Positions 51,747 through 62,019 of a DNA stretch of 64,000 nt are shown here, piece by piece. The notes beneath the pieces are model-generated. The model made no database searches. It saw only the letters and a list, made by a program, of their open reading frames with translations, and was not told where the DNA came from. Position numbers and translations under genes: made by a program. The DNA is taken from the NCBI RefSeq assembly GCF_014697545.1, contig NZ_JACJSA010000006.1, positions 248,001 through 312,000 of the forward strand. The letters are read 5' to 3'. The stretch comes from Oscillatoria sp. FACHB-1407 (lineage in GTDB: Bacteria; Cyanobacteriota; Cyanobacteriia; Elainellales; Elainellaceae). Each line of letters begins with the position of its first letter. The first letter of the stretch is position 1.

Positions 51747-54398
51747 TTACACAACCCTTTCATGAGAAATAACAGGCTCAATCAGTTGTACGATTGCTTC
51801 ATCGTCAAAACTTTCAACTAACACCATCACGTACTGATAAAAAATTGGATAGCTACTCTTAAATTGGTTTACTTCTTCAATAATTTGTCTCACGAATCCA
51901 CATCGGGCTGCTTCATACAAGCTCAGCAGTTGTTGTGAGGGTGGAAACACAATAGTGTCTTTGCTAACATCTATGGGCTGATTGATGAGTGAGTCATTTG
52001 AAATCGTATCTTCGTAGATCCACTCCAACTTCAATAGATGTTGTAATTGGCTTAACAACTCCACTGCCTGGACAGGCTTTGGTAAAAACAGATCTCCCCC
52101 AACTTCAAGACTGTGGGAGCGATCGCTATCAGACACACTGGCAGAAGAGACAATAATCGGAAGCGTGTGAAATTGGTCTGACTGTCTCAAATGTTGAATC
52201 ATCTGATAGCCATCCATTACAGGCATTGCCAGATCCGCAATGATCAAGTCTGGTAGCAGGCTATCCAGCTTGTCTAGGGCATCTTGCCCATTCAACGCCT
52301 CACTCACTTGAAAATGCAAAGGGGCAAGGAGACTGGTAACTACAGCACGATTTTCCCAATGGTCATCAACAACGAGAATATGTCGCTGTTGCCCTTTGTA
52401 GCCTTTAATCTTTTGCTCCTGGAATGGGGTGTGATTGGTATTGACCCACTGCTGCTCACAGGGACAACTGATGGAAAATTGAAACGTACTACCAATGCCG
52501 ATCTGGCTCGATACCTCAATCTCACTTCCCATCAAATGCACGATAGTTTGGCTAATGGTTAAGCCCAATCCAGTGCCCTCACTGTTTGTTCTGGCATAAT
52601 CCGTTTGCTCAAACGGCATAAAGATTTTTTCTAGATCTTCTGGAGCAATTCCTACCCCCGTATCGCTGACGATAAAGCGGAGGTGAGCAACGGATGGCTC
52701 AGTGTCGGGCGTGAACTGGACATGAAAACTAACCCTTCCAACACTGGTAAATTTAACGGCATTACCAATTAAATTAATTAACACCTGACGCAATCGTTTT
52801 TCATCGCAGGTGATAGAAATTGGGAGATTAGCAGACGATGAAAAGCGGAACTCCAGATCTTTCTGGTCTGCTCCAATCCGGCACATCTTAACAACCGATT
52901 GCAAAAACTCAGGAAAATGGAAGACGATTGGTTCCAGTTCTAGACGATTTGCCTCAATTTTGGAGATATCTAAGATGTCATTAATCAATGTCAATAAGTG
53001 AAACCCGCAGTTATAAATGACATCTACGCCCTGTTTCTCAGGAGGCGTTAACGTTGGAGAGCTTTGCAGAATTTGAGCATACCCCAGTACCCCATTCAGA
53101 GGGGTTCTCAACTCGTGGCTCATATTCGCCAAAAACTGGCTTTTAGCGCGGTTAGCGGTGTCTGCCTTATCCTTCGCAATTCGCAGCTCATGGGTTCTCT
53201 CCTCAACCCGTTGTTCTAGCTCCACAACAGAGGCTTGGAGTTGGGATGTCATGCTGTGAAAAGCATGGCTCAGGATATCTAACTCATCCCCTTTAGCGTC
53301 AGTGATTTCAGTCTGGTCGAGGGGAGATTGGGTACGACGCAGTGTGTCATCGGCTGTTACTGTTTTACAGGTTTCCAGAAGAGGATTTAGCCTTCGATTG
53401 AGTTGGCGAACGAATAGAGCCGTAACGATCGCTAAAATAGAACCTGCTCCCATGACACCACCAAAGGTGATGCGTAGAGCAGGATAGAGCACGACAGATT
53501 TTGGAACCGACGCCAACATAATCCAGTTTGTGCCGTCGATGTGCTCAAATGCCCAATAGGCGCTATCGGTTTGAACAATACCCGTCTTGCGATCGCCAAT
53601 TTGTTGCCAGACCTCCGTAAAATCGTTAGCGTACGCGAGTTCAGAATAGGTTGCAAGCTCACTTGCCTTGGTGGGGTCAGGCGGATAAGCGAGTAAATTT
53701 CCCTGATCGGTCAAAATCATGAAGTAACCCCCTCCCCACTCTGGAGGAGCTTCCACCTCATGAGTTAAATCGCGGATGGTGATGTCTAAGCCTACGACTC
53801 CCAGCAGTTCTCCTTCTTGGGACAAGACCGGAGCCGTAACCGTCGTCATAGGAATGTTAAACCAGTCGTAAGGCTCTAACCAGATTGCCCCTCCAGCTTC
53901 AACGGGTGCAGTGTAATACACATTGCTAAAACAGGTGGGTTCAAGCTCACAAATGTCAGTCAAACGAATGTTTTGTAACGGTGCTGGTAGGGGAACACCA
54001 ACCTCATTGGGGATTCCCTGTTCATAAAAGGCGTAAGGCCAAAATGTGCGGCGATCGCTAAAGATGCGGTAAGGAGCCTGACCAAACCCTGCTCCCACAG
54101 TTAACGATGATCGCTTCTGCAACATCTCGATAATGGCTTGTTTGTAAACCTCCGGGTCTTTAACTCCAATACTTTCTAGAATCGTCATTGTAGCTACCAG
54201 GCTAACCATGGATTGTTCAGCCCTGCCTAACTTTCCCTCAATGTCTTTAACCTGAGTGCTCAAATTGTTTTCAATTTCTTGGATTGCCTGACGTTCTAAC
54301 GCCCGATAGAAAAAGAACGCCGTACCCCCCAGCCCAACTAACGCTCCCACGAGGACATAGAAAAATAACCGCGCTCCAATGGACTTTTTGTAGATCAT
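51747..54398 (-). CDS. Hybrid sensor histidine kinase: Cache domain-HisKA-HATPase-REC
   Basis: A membrane kinase of 883 residues. TM1 is at about residues 10-30 and TM2 at about 310-335. Between them is a periplasmic dCache-type sensor (GVVGLDITIRDLTHEV and GYFMILTDQGNLLAYPPDP), a fold that binds small amino-acid-like or carboxylate ligands. A HAMP-like linker and coiled coil (VELEQRVEERTHELR) lead to HisKA with phospho-His in MSHELRTPLNG (near 424), HATPase (GLGLTISQTI) and a REC domain with Asp in IIADLAMPVMDGYQ (near 722). The last 80 residues are a small helical domain often found at the end of cyanobacterial hybrid kinases. The ATG is 7 bp after the stop of the A-NMT-PCP-R synthetase, so the two are co-transcribed. 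Confidence 0.93.
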   Translation of the reverse strand: MIYKKSIGARLFFYVLVGALVGLGGTAFFFYRALERQAIQEIENNLSTQVKDIEGKLGRAEQSMVSLVATMTILESIGVKDPEVYKQAIIEMLQKRSSLTVGAGFGQAPYRIFSDRRTFWPYAFYEQGIPNEVGVPLPAPLQNIRLTDICELEPTCFSNVYYTAPVEAGGAIWLEPYDWFNIPMTTVTAPVLSQEGELLGVVGLDITIRDLTHEVEAPPEWGGGYFMILTDQGNLLAYPPDPTKASELATYSELAYANDFTEVWQQIGDRKTGIVQTDSAYWAFEHIDGTNWIMLASVPKSVVLYPALRITFGGVMGAGSILAIVTALFVRQLNRRLNPLLETCKTVTADDTLRRTQSPLDQTEITDAKGDELDILSHAFHSMTSQLQASVVELEQRVEERTHELRIAKDKADTANRAKSQFLANMSHELRTPLNGVLGYAQILQSSPTLTPPEKQGVDVIYNCGFHLLTLINDILDISKIEANRLELEPIVFHFPEFLQSVVKMCRIGADQKDLEFRFSSSANLPISITCDEKRLRQVLINLIGNAVKFTSVGRVSFHVQFTPDTEPSVAHLRFIVSDTGVGIAPEDLEKIFMPFEQTDYARTNSEGTGLGLTISQTIVHLMGSEIEVSSQIGIGSTFQFSISCPCEQQWVNTNHTPFQEQKIKGYKGQQRHILVVDDHWENRAVVTSLLAPLHFQVSEALNGQDALDKLDSLLPDLIIADLAMPVMDGYQMIQHLRQSDQFHTLPIIVSSASVSDSDRSHSLEVGGDLFLPKPVQAVELLSQLQHLLKLEWIYEDTISNDSLINQPIDVSKDTIVFPPSQQLLSLYEAARCGFVRQIIEEVNQFKSSYPIFYQYVMVLVESFDDEAIVQLIEPVISHERVV

Positions 54399-54405
54399 GC
54401 AATAC

Positions 54406-57400
54406 TCACTTAGAAAACGTTGTTAGTCGCAGTTCAGGTAACAGTTGACATTCCGCAAAGTAATTTAGATAGGTTTGCACTAACTCAACAGGACTGACTA
54501 TGGTTGTTGGGATTGGTAAGTGAGACACAGCAGCGTTAGACACTTGCAAGAAGATTTCAAGATAACTGTGAGCATTGTAGAAATGATCGGTGATGAGTGG
54601 GCGAATCGCTGTGAGCAGATGAGAGTTATCAAGACATTCGTTGTGGACTCGCTCTTGCCACTGTTGATAGGGCAGAAGTTCCACCGGGAAACCAAGTTGA
54701 TTGAGTGTTTGAATGAGCGATCGCCACGGTAACGAGCGCGGATAAACAATATGACTTAATGACGTATCAAGATGACTTGTGATGTGTTGACAAGCGTAGT
54801 CAATTGGAATCAAGTTAACCGACCCATCAAACAGGGGAGCTGCCTTGAGTTGAATTATACCCAAAATTAATCGTGCCATCAGATCGTGGGTTTGCCCGGC
54901 TCCGGTGACACTGTGTCCCGTTAACATACCTGCCCGATGGATCGTTGTGGGAATTCCCCGTTCTGAAGCCGCGATCATCAACGATTCGCCAACCCACTTA
55001 GTTTGGGCATAACCACCGCACACCTGATCAAATGTTGGCAGCGGGGAGGACTCATCCACAGTGCGATGATGCTTGAGGAGAAACTGTTCCGCGTCACACA
55101 GGGAATGCAGAATATCAATAGTTGATATAAAGTGAACTGGAATTGAATTCAGTGCCGCTAATCGCAGCACCTCTTGAGTTCCAACCACATTAGTTAGTCG
55201 CAGTTGCTCGTAAGACCGCATGAGGTTCACATCAGCCCCAGCGTGAAAAATGGTATGGATGCAACCAGCCAACCCCTTTAGACTAGGTAGCCCAAAGTGA
55301 GGGCGGGTTAAATCTCCAGGAACCACGACCACCCGCTGATCCAACCCACTTGGTTTAAGCTTAAAACGGCTCAGGCTCTGCTTAAGACGATTGAGCCCCT
55401 CAGTAGGGCTAGACCCTCGCACCAAACAGAAAATTGTCTCAGAGGTGTTCTGCAATAACTGATCCAACAAAAAAGTTCCTAAAAACCCAGTTGCCCCCGT
55501 TAATAGAATGCCCGTTTGTGGCTTGAGTGCGAAACTAAGTCGTTGGGGAATGATGCTTGCATCTAACTGAGCATCCAGATTTACATGGATGATGGGTGAA
55601 GGAGATGGAACCGTTGAATGTTGACAGGAAATGAGATTCACCATCTCTTCAACCGTTGGACTCTTAAGGAAATCAAAGAGACTGATACTAATTGAAAACT
55701 GAAGTTCGATTTGAGATAACAGTTGCACTGCCAAGAGGGAATGTCCTCCCAGGTCAAAGAAGGAGTCTTCAACTCCAACTTTGCAACCGAGCAGATCAGA
55801 CCAGATCTGGCAAATCTGCATTTCAAGAGAGGTTTGAGGAGAGACATAGAGTGAATCAAGGGTGCGATCGCGCCCAATATCAGGCAGAGCTTTTCGGTCA
55901 ATTTTGCCATTCAATGTCAGTGGCAACTGGGGCAGACAACAGATACGTTGAGGCACCATGTAATCGGGTAACGTCTGCCGCAGCAATGTCCGTATGTCTT
56001 TAATGAGTTGATGATGCTTTAACTCCGAATGGGGTTCATGCACAATCGGTTGAGTTGAGATATGAGTCGGAAAATGGATGGCTGAATGACGCGAATTTCT
56101 TTGAACAAATCGAACCTCGTAATATCCAAGCGTGTTAGTGGGATGAAACGAGACATCATACGACATCCGTTGTGCGAGAGACTCAAACACAGATGGATCA
56201 ATGCCCAGGATCACTGGTGCTTGAGTGGTTTGTGTAGCAGAAATTTCATTCGTGAGAGAACGGGTTTGCAGTATCTCTCGCACTTGAGCAACTGAACCGG
56301 AAGCCTGACTCAACTGGTGAATAGCGGTTAGTTGGGGCTGAATACGGGGATTTGGGATGTTCGTAATCCGCCCTAATTGAAGTTGCTGAGACGACAGCAA
56401 TTCCGCTAACTCAGGGATTGAGATTCGATGTTTTTGCCAATCGAGCACAAAGTCTAACTCTGTGTTGCTCAACACAGGTTTAGTATCGGCATAGAGAAAG
56501 ACATCAAATCGATATTGAGTCAGCTCGTTATGATGCTTGCTACGCTTCAGTTGTACATCAACACTAACTCCGGGCAGTTGCTGAGCCAGGTGATAAAAAT
56601 AGGCGGGGTTCAACAGCAGCTCATGTTCTTGTTGCATCTGCTGGTGAATGATTTGACGCAGTGTTGCCACCGAGCTGCGCGAAGTGATGTCCTTTTCTGA
56701 GGACTCATTTAAAGCTTGATACAGTACATGATCTGTGTGAAATGCCTCTAACAATGACGCATCTCGCACATCACCAATAAATAGACATCCACCGGGTGCT
56801 AACAGGGCGATCGCACGCTGAATCACCTCTAAAAGATAGACCTGAGAGGGAAAATATTGAATGACGGAGTTGATAACGATGACATCAAATTGAGACGAAA
56901 GCGTATCTATTTCATGGGCAGCCAGACAATGTAAGGAAACCTTTCGTTCTAGGGTTGGGTGGGTTTCGAGTTGGGATTGAATATGGCGAATCGCCTCTGA
57001 GGAAACGTCAACCCCCGTGTAGTGCTCACAGGAAGGAGCCAGTTCAAATAACAGCAACCCTGTACCACAACCGATTTCTAGAATGCGCTGGGGGTTTACT
57101 GATGCAATCTGAGCAACGGTATGGTAAACCCAATCCATCATCTCGTCAGCCGTAAACGGCGTGCCTGTTACCCGATTAATCCAACCAACTGTATTGAATG
57201 CGGTCGTAGAACTCTGGCTATAGGTAGCATCCCAGACATCTTTCCAACTCTCAACGTGATTTCCAGGAGAGTTAGCCTCAGGCACAACATAGGCTAATAA
57301 CTGACAGTCATCAGCGGTAGATTGAGCGACAACAACACAATTTTCAACCGCAGGATGTTGATTGATCGTGGCTTCGATTTCGCCTAACTCAACTCGAAAG

Positions 57401-58620
57401 CCTCGAATCTTGACCTGGTGGTCACTTCTACCAAGATATTTCAAATTTCCATCGGGGAGCCAACACCCTAAATCGCCTGTTTTATAAAGCCTGCCAAATT
57501 TAGCATGGTGAATGAATCGCTCAGCCGTAAGTTGGGGCTGATGCAAATACCCACGCGCCAGTTTAGGGCTGCAAATAAAAATTTCGCCAATCTCACCCTC
57601 CGCAATGGGATTGAGATCGGCGTCAAGGAGCAAAATATTAGTTTGTGGTAGAGGCTTTCCAATTGATGGAGGGTCGATTGCTCCCTGAATAACCTGTCCC
57701 ACAGTGGAATAGGTTGTATCTTCAGAAGGTCCATACAGGTTATAAACCTTCTGAATGTGACCCAACTCGTATAACTGTTGTGCTGTCTTGTTGGGTAACG
57801 GTTCACCTGCCAGGTTGACCACCTTAACCGAGGCAGGAATGCTCTGAGTGTGGAGGAGGGCGGCGGCTGCCGAGGGGACTGTGTTAATGAGTGAAATTTT
57901 ATGTTGAGTCTGGTGAGGAAGTTGGCTTAACGTTAAAGCGTTTTCGGTTAAGACAATGGTTCCTCCGGCTGCTAAAGTGCCAAAGATTTCAAATACAGAG
58001 AGATCAAAACAAATAGAGGTACTCGCCAGTACGCCAGCTAACTCTTCTGGTGTGAAAAAATCCAACACCCACTGTATAAATGCCACTGTATTGCGATGTT
58101 CGATCGCCACTCCCTTTGGCTTTCCAGTAGAGCCAGAGGTATAGATAACATACGCCAGATGATCTGGTTCAAGCTGATTGACAATCGGGTGGGTTGGCAG
58201 TGCTGCAATGCGCTCTCGTTCAGCCACGATATCTAAAGCTGAAGTTAAGGAAGCCAGTTGATCACAGACTCCTGCTTTTGTCAGTAACAGCGCAGGTTTG
58301 GCATCCTGCACGATGGTTAACAACCGCTCTAAAGGATAGGTGGGATCAAGGGGCACATAAGCGGCTCCCGCTTTTAAGATAGCCAACAACCCAACAATCA
58401 TGTCGGGCGATCGCTCCAGGCAAATACCCACTAATGCATTCGGTTGAAGATTAAAGGTATTTAAGTATCGAGCCAATTGATTAGAGCGGTTGTCCAGTTC
58501 TGCATAGGTTATGAACTGCCCATTAAAATCAATGGCGATCGCCTCAGGGGTTTGTTGAGCTTGAGCTTCAAAAAAGGTGTAAACAAAACTGGAGGTAGTT
58601 GGTTTTGTGAGAGGCTGCAC
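54406..58620 (-). CDS. Single-module NRPS with domains A-NMT-PCP-Reductase
   Basis: A protein of 1404 residues. The adenylation domain starts at once (no condensation domain). A3 is YTSGSTGKPKGVAIEH, A4 is CFDLSVFEIF and A5 is NLYGPSEDTTYST. The code read by eye is D-L-F-N-N-A-L-T-Y-K, which I recall as an alanine code of cyanobacterial synthetases. An N-methyltransferase domain (about 465-700, motif LEIGCGTGLLLFEL near 513) is inserted between A8 and A9. Then come A10 (LNGKIDRKALP near 903), a carrier (GGHSLLAVQLL, Ser near 959) and a thioester reductase (LLTGATGFLG near 1037; YAQTK active site near 1200). Reductive release would give an amino aldehyde or alcohol, so the predicted product is N-methyl-alaninal or its alcohol. 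The hybrid kinase gene follows after 7 bp. Confidence 0.93.
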   Translation of the reverse strand: MQPLTKPTTSSFVYTFFEAQAQQTPEAIAIDFNGQFITYAELDNRSNQLARYLNTFNLQPNALVGICLERSPDMIVGLLAILKAGAAYVPLDPTYPLERLLTIVQDAKPALLLTKAGVCDQLASLTSALDIVAERERIAALPTHPIVNQLEPDHLAYVIYTSGSTGKPKGVAIEHRNTVAFIQWVLDFFTPEELAGVLASTSICFDLSVFEIFGTLAAGGTIVLTENALTLSQLPHQTQHKISLINTVPSAAAALLHTQSIPASVKVVNLAGEPLPNKTAQQLYELGHIQKVYNLYGPSEDTTYSTVGQVIQGAIDPPSIGKPLPQTNILLLDADLNPIAEGEIGEIFICSPKLARGYLHQPQLTAERFIHHAKFGRLYKTGDLGCWLPDGNLKYLGRSDHQVKIRGFRVELGEIEATINQHPAVENCVVVAQSTADDCQLLAYVVPEANSPGNHVESWKDVWDATYSQSSTTAFNTVGWINRVTGTPFTADEMMDWVYHTVAQIASVNPQRILEIGCGTGLLLFELAPSCEHYTGVDVSSEAIRHIQSQLETHPTLERKVSLHCLAAHEIDTLSSQFDVIVINSVIQYFPSQVYLLEVIQRAIALLAPGGCLFIGDVRDASLLEAFHTDHVLYQALNESSEKDITSRSSVATLRQIIHQQMQQEHELLLNPAYFYHLAQQLPGVSVDVQLKRSKHHNELTQYRFDVFLYADTKPVLSNTELDFVLDWQKHRISIPELAELLSSQQLQLGRITNIPNPRIQPQLTAIHQLSQASGSVAQVREILQTRSLTNEISATQTTQAPVILGIDPSVFESLAQRMSYDVSFHPTNTLGYYEVRFVQRNSRHSAIHFPTHISTQPIVHEPHSELKHHQLIKDIRTLLRQTLPDYMVPQRICCLPQLPLTLNGKIDRKALPDIGRDRTLDSLYVSPQTSLEMQICQIWSDLLGCKVGVEDSFFDLGGHSLLAVQLLSQIELQFSISISLFDFLKSPTVEEMVNLISCQHSTVPSPSPIIHVNLDAQLDASIIPQRLSFALKPQTGILLTGATGFLGTFLLDQLLQNTSETIFCLVRGSSPTEGLNRLKQSLSRFKLKPSGLDQRVVVVPGDLTRPHFGLPSLKGLAGCIHTIFHAGADVNLMRSYEQLRLTNVVGTQEVLRLAALNSIPVHFISTIDILHSLCDAEQFLLKHHRTVDESSPLPTFDQVCGGYAQTKWVGESLMIAASERGIPTTIHRAGMLTGHSVTGAGQTHDLMARLILGIIQLKAAPLFDGSVNLIPIDYACQHITSHLDTSLSHIVYPRSLPWRSLIQTLNQLGFPVELLPYQQWQERVHNECLDNSHLLTAIRPLITDHFYNAHSYLEIFLQVSNAAVSHLPIPTTIVSPVELVQTYLNYFAECQLLPELRLTTFSK

Positions 58621-58872
58621 AAACAGAATCCTTAACGAAAGTTATCAGCGACAACGCTATTAAACTTTTAACAACAGGAAAAGAAAAAAGTATTTCTACG
58701 GATTTCTTAGCGAATCTTCATTTGCTCAAACGTGTTTTTACGGAGCGACTATTTATGCTCTACTGAGTGAAGCAAACCGCATTTCATCCCAATATCATAC
58801 TTCCGTAATAGTACTGAATTGATGCTACATGACCCTACGTGTACACGGTCAGGTTAAATACACCTACCAGAT

Positions 58873-60198
58873 CTATTCCTGATTACAAAGCTCTCGCTGG
58901 TCAATATTAGATTGTGACAGTGGGATCGTAATTCTAAATACAGAACCGTTTGAGGAGGATTGGCATTGAATCGTCCCATGATGACGATTGGTAATAATTT
59001 CATGGCAGATAGATAGACCTAACCCTGTTCCTTTACCGACAGGTTTAGTTGTAAAGAATGGGTCAAAAACCTTCTCTAAAATAGAATCCGATACGCCGAT
59101 CCCATTATCTTTAACCTCAATCACAACAGACTGGGCATCGCTCTGGTAAGTCGATAAGACGATCGCCGGAGCTTCTGTTTGGTAGGACTCCGGAGCAAGT
59201 GCTTTCTCATCAATGGCATCAATCGCATTAGCGATGAGGTTCATAAATACCTGATTTAAGAAACCAGGAAAACACTCTACTAACGGGGTTAACTGAAAGT
59301 CTTTGATGAGTTCAATTTTGGGACGGGTGGCTGACTCACTTAAGCGATGCCCCAGAAGTAACAAAGTATTGTTAATTCCTTCATGAATATTCATCTCTCG
59401 TGAGAGCGAACTACCAGTTCTTGAAAAAATTTGTAAGGATTGAATAATTTCTTGAGTACGAGATGTCCCGGCTTGAATTGAACTGATCAAATCAGGGAGA
59501 TCACTTTGAATGAAATCCCAATCAATAGCGGCCATCAGTTGTTGAATTTCTTTAGGGGGATCAGGGTAGTACTTGGTATACAAATTAATCACCTTGAGTA
59601 GGTTATCTGTATACCCCTGAAGATGCTCTAAATTCCCATGAATAAAGTTAATTGGATTATTAATTTCGTGGGCTATTCCTGCCATCATTTGCCCAAGACC
59701 TGCTAGCTTTTCGGCTTGGATGAGTTGAACCTGCGTTTGCTGAAGACGGTGAAGCGTTTTTTGAAGTTGTCTTCCAGTTTCTTCACGCATTTTAATCTCA
59801 TCTAAAAGCTTTTGATGGGAGTGTTTTAGCTGTAAGTGAACTGAGATGCGGGCGATCGCCTCTCGCAATTGAACTGGCTTCGTAATGTAATCGACTGCTC
59901 CTGCTTCAAATCCCCTCACTTTGGTCGCCTCATCACTGAGAGCAGTCATGAAAATAATCGGAATTGAACTTGTTAGCGGGTCAGCCTTTAAAGCCTGACA
60001 AGTTTCAAACCCATCCATGCCATTCATGCAAATATCTAGTAAGACCAAATCCGGAGTATTTTGTCTGGCTTTCTTAAGCGCACTTTCTCCAGTTTTTGCC
60101 ACAAAACTATCAAAACCCACCTGCTCAAAAGCCTCAACCAAAACCTTTAAGTTGGTAGGAGTGTCATCCACAATCAGGATAGAAGCAGAGGAAACCAT
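58873..60198 (-). CDS. Response regulator-histidine kinase hybrid (REC-HisKA-HATPase)
   Basis: A soluble protein of 441 residues with no membrane segment. The REC domain has Asp55 in [14 protein letters not shown] coiled-coil linker (about 125-165) leads to the kinase core with phospho-His177 in [15 protein letters not shown]. The HATPase has ANAIDAIDE (N box) and [14 protein letters not shown]. The HEINNPINF form is common in cyanobacterial kinases that receive phosphate from another kinase through REC. It is 252 bp upstream of the synthetase gene and 164 bp after the next kinase on the same strand. Its target is unknown. Confidence 0.92.
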   Translation of the reverse strand: MVSSASILIVDDTPTNLKVLVEAFEQVGFDSFVAKTGESALKKARQNTPDLVLLDICMNGMDGFETCQALKADPLTSSIPIIFMTALSDEATKVRGFEAGAVDYITKPVQLREAIARISVHLQLKHSHQKLLDEIKMREETGRQLQKTLHRLQQTQVQLIQAEKLAGLGQMMAGIAHEINNPINFIHGNLEHLQGYTDNLLKVINLYTKYYPDPPKEIQQLMAAIDWDFIQSDLPDLISSIQAGTSRTQEIIQSLQIFSRTGSSLSREMNIHEGINNTLLLLGHRLSESATRPKIELIKDFQLTPLVECFPGFLNQVFMNLIANAIDAIDEKALAPESYQTEAPAIVLSTYQSDAQSVVIEVKDNGIGVSDSILEKVFDPFFTTKPVGKGTGLGLSICHEIITNRHHGTIQCQSSSNGSVFRITIPLSQSNIDQRELCNQE

Positions 60199-60362
60199 TT
60201 AGAAGCTCACTTAAGTGAATTTGTAGGAGAGGGGCAATACAAGTAGGTGGATTTGCACGGCAAAATGCCCTAGACCATTTAGATTTAGACGGTAGATTTA
60301 GATGGCAATATGCCTCCCAATCTCGATAGGCTCAATCACAGCACAGAAGGCTTACCAGCGCG

Positions 60363-61472
60363 CTATGCGGAGCTACGGTCATTATGGGCGTTAAACGTAA
60401 TCAAAAATCGAGTTTGAGGAGATCCCTCAAATTTAAGCTGCCCCTGAAGTTGTCGGGTTAGGATTTTGACCAGCTTTAACCCCAGCGTTGTGGGATTAGC
60501 CATATTATAATTCTCTTCTGAAAACCCAATTCCATCATCCTCAATCAGTAAACGACATTCCCCTGTGTCAGATTTAGACAATGAAACTACAATTTTGCCC
60601 TGCGCCCGATCTTTAAACGCATATTTCAAAGCGTTGGTCAGTAGTTCATTGATGATTAAAGAACAGGGAATTGCTTTATCAATCCCTAAGAAGAAATTAT
60701 CAGCATTGATACACACTGAGACACTATCCGTTTTGTCGTATACCTCTAATAGTGCGTTGCAAAGCTGTGAAAGGAACAATTTAAAGTCAACTTGAGCAAA
60801 ACTTTTTGTACCGTATAGCAAATGATGAATCATTGCGATCGTGTCAATGCGAGCCTGACTCGCCTGAAAAGCACTGAGAGCTACTGGGTCAGTGATCCGT
60901 GCTGCCTGAAGTTTGAGAATACTGGAGACGACCTGTAGATTGTTTTTGACGCGGTGATGAACTTCCTGTAAAAGGATGTCTTTTTCAGCAAGGGCTAACC
61001 GAATTGTCTCTAAATAAGCCGCTTGGTTTTGAAGTTGTTCTTGTAATTTGCTGTTTAGTGTCCTTATTTCCGAATTAGCTAATTGAATGCTTAATTGATG
61101 CTGAATTCGGGCTAATACTTCCTCTTTTTGAAACGGTTTAGTGATGTAATCTGCGCCGCCTACTTTAAACGCAGTAATCTTATCGGTGATTTGGTCTAAA
61201 GCACTTAAAAAAATGATTGGTATCTCTTTAGTCCGAAAGTCGTTTTTTAATCGTTCACAGGTTTTAAATCCATCAATTCCAGGCATCCGAATATCTAATA
61301 AAATGATGTCTGGTTTGATTAAAATGGCTTTCTCAAACGCACTACTTCCATTTTTGGCAACAAACACCTTAAACCCTGACTGCTCAAGTAGATCACTTAA
61401 GACCTGAAGATTGGCAGGATTGTCATCAGCTATAAGAATTGATCGAGAAGTTTGACAACTTGGGCTATCCAT
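60363..61472 (-). CDS. Response regulator-histidine kinase (REC-HisKA_2-HATPase)
   Basis: A soluble protein of 369 residues. REC domain with Asp60 (IILLDIRMPGIDG) and Lys in YITKPFQKEE; coiled-coil (SEIRTLNSKLQEQLQNQ); a HisKA_2-type phosphoacceptor region VHHRVKNNLQVVSSIL (His near 172); and a HATPase with NELLTNALKYAF and IEDDGIGF. This kinase class often works without a membrane sensor. Together with the neighbouring HisKA-type kinase it could form a relay upstream of the synthetase group. Confidence 0.92.
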   Translation of the reverse strand: MDSPSCQTSRSILIADDNPANLQVLSDLLEQSGFKVFVAKNGSSAFEKAILIKPDIILLDIRMPGIDGFKTCERLKNDFRTKEIPIIFLSALDQITDKITAFKVGGADYITKPFQKEEVLARIQHQLSIQLANSEIRTLNSKLQEQLQNQAAYLETIRLALAEKDILLQEVHHRVKNNLQVVSSILKLQAARITDPVALSAFQASQARIDTIAMIHHLLYGTKSFAQVDFKLFLSQLCNALLEVYDKTDSVSVCINADNFFLGIDKAIPCSLIINELLTNALKYAFKDRAQGKIVVSLSKSDTGECRLLIEDDGIGFSEENYNMANPTTLGLKLVKILTRQLQGQLKFEGSPQTRFLITFNAHNDRSSA

Positions 61473-62019
61473 GAACTACACATCAATTGAGGGTAATGCT
61501 GACAATTCCAAAGTGGGAATAGGATGAATCTAGAGAGTAAATATAGCAGTCAGACGATAAATTAGAACGGGGCGCGGGGGTGGACTTAACCAAGCGAGAA
61601 GTAGCTATACCCTGTTGGTCTGTCTGCCTGAACTGTTGTTATGGACTGAACTGTAGTTAGAACTTAGATTAAGTGAGTGTAAAGTATTGCTTTTTAGGGT
61701 TATTCTGGGTCGTTTTGGCGATCGCTTTTAACAAAAATTGATTCAAGCACCTATGTTGTAAGTGTGCCCACAATTTCTGATGAATTAAGAATCTCTGTAA
61801 ACTTCAGTATGACCTGGTTTAGAGAGGGTTGTAGCGTGTTTTGGGTTTGTGCGGTCAATACTCTATGAATTGATACCTTTTAGATTAACCTCGTCTTATA
61901 TAGATATGCAAAAAATATAGCTTTGTCAGAAAGCTTAGGACAAAGGCAACGGGTCAGACCCTGCTGCTGAGAAGGCTTCCCGACTCGCCTCCGGCGCATC
62001 GGATAACTCTTTAGAAGGG
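61473..62019. other. 547-bp gene-free interval with an R2 copy
   Basis: AT-rich region that probably holds the promoter of the kinase genes, followed by R2 (61917-62004), which stops 15 bp before the end of the permease gene. No gene is seen. Confidence 0.6.
61917..62004 (+). repeat. R2 dispersed repeat, right end short
   Basis: ATAGCTTTGTCAGAAAGCTT to CGACTCGCCTCCGGCGCATC; the final GTGGCTACGGCTAT is missing. Confidence 0.7.
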
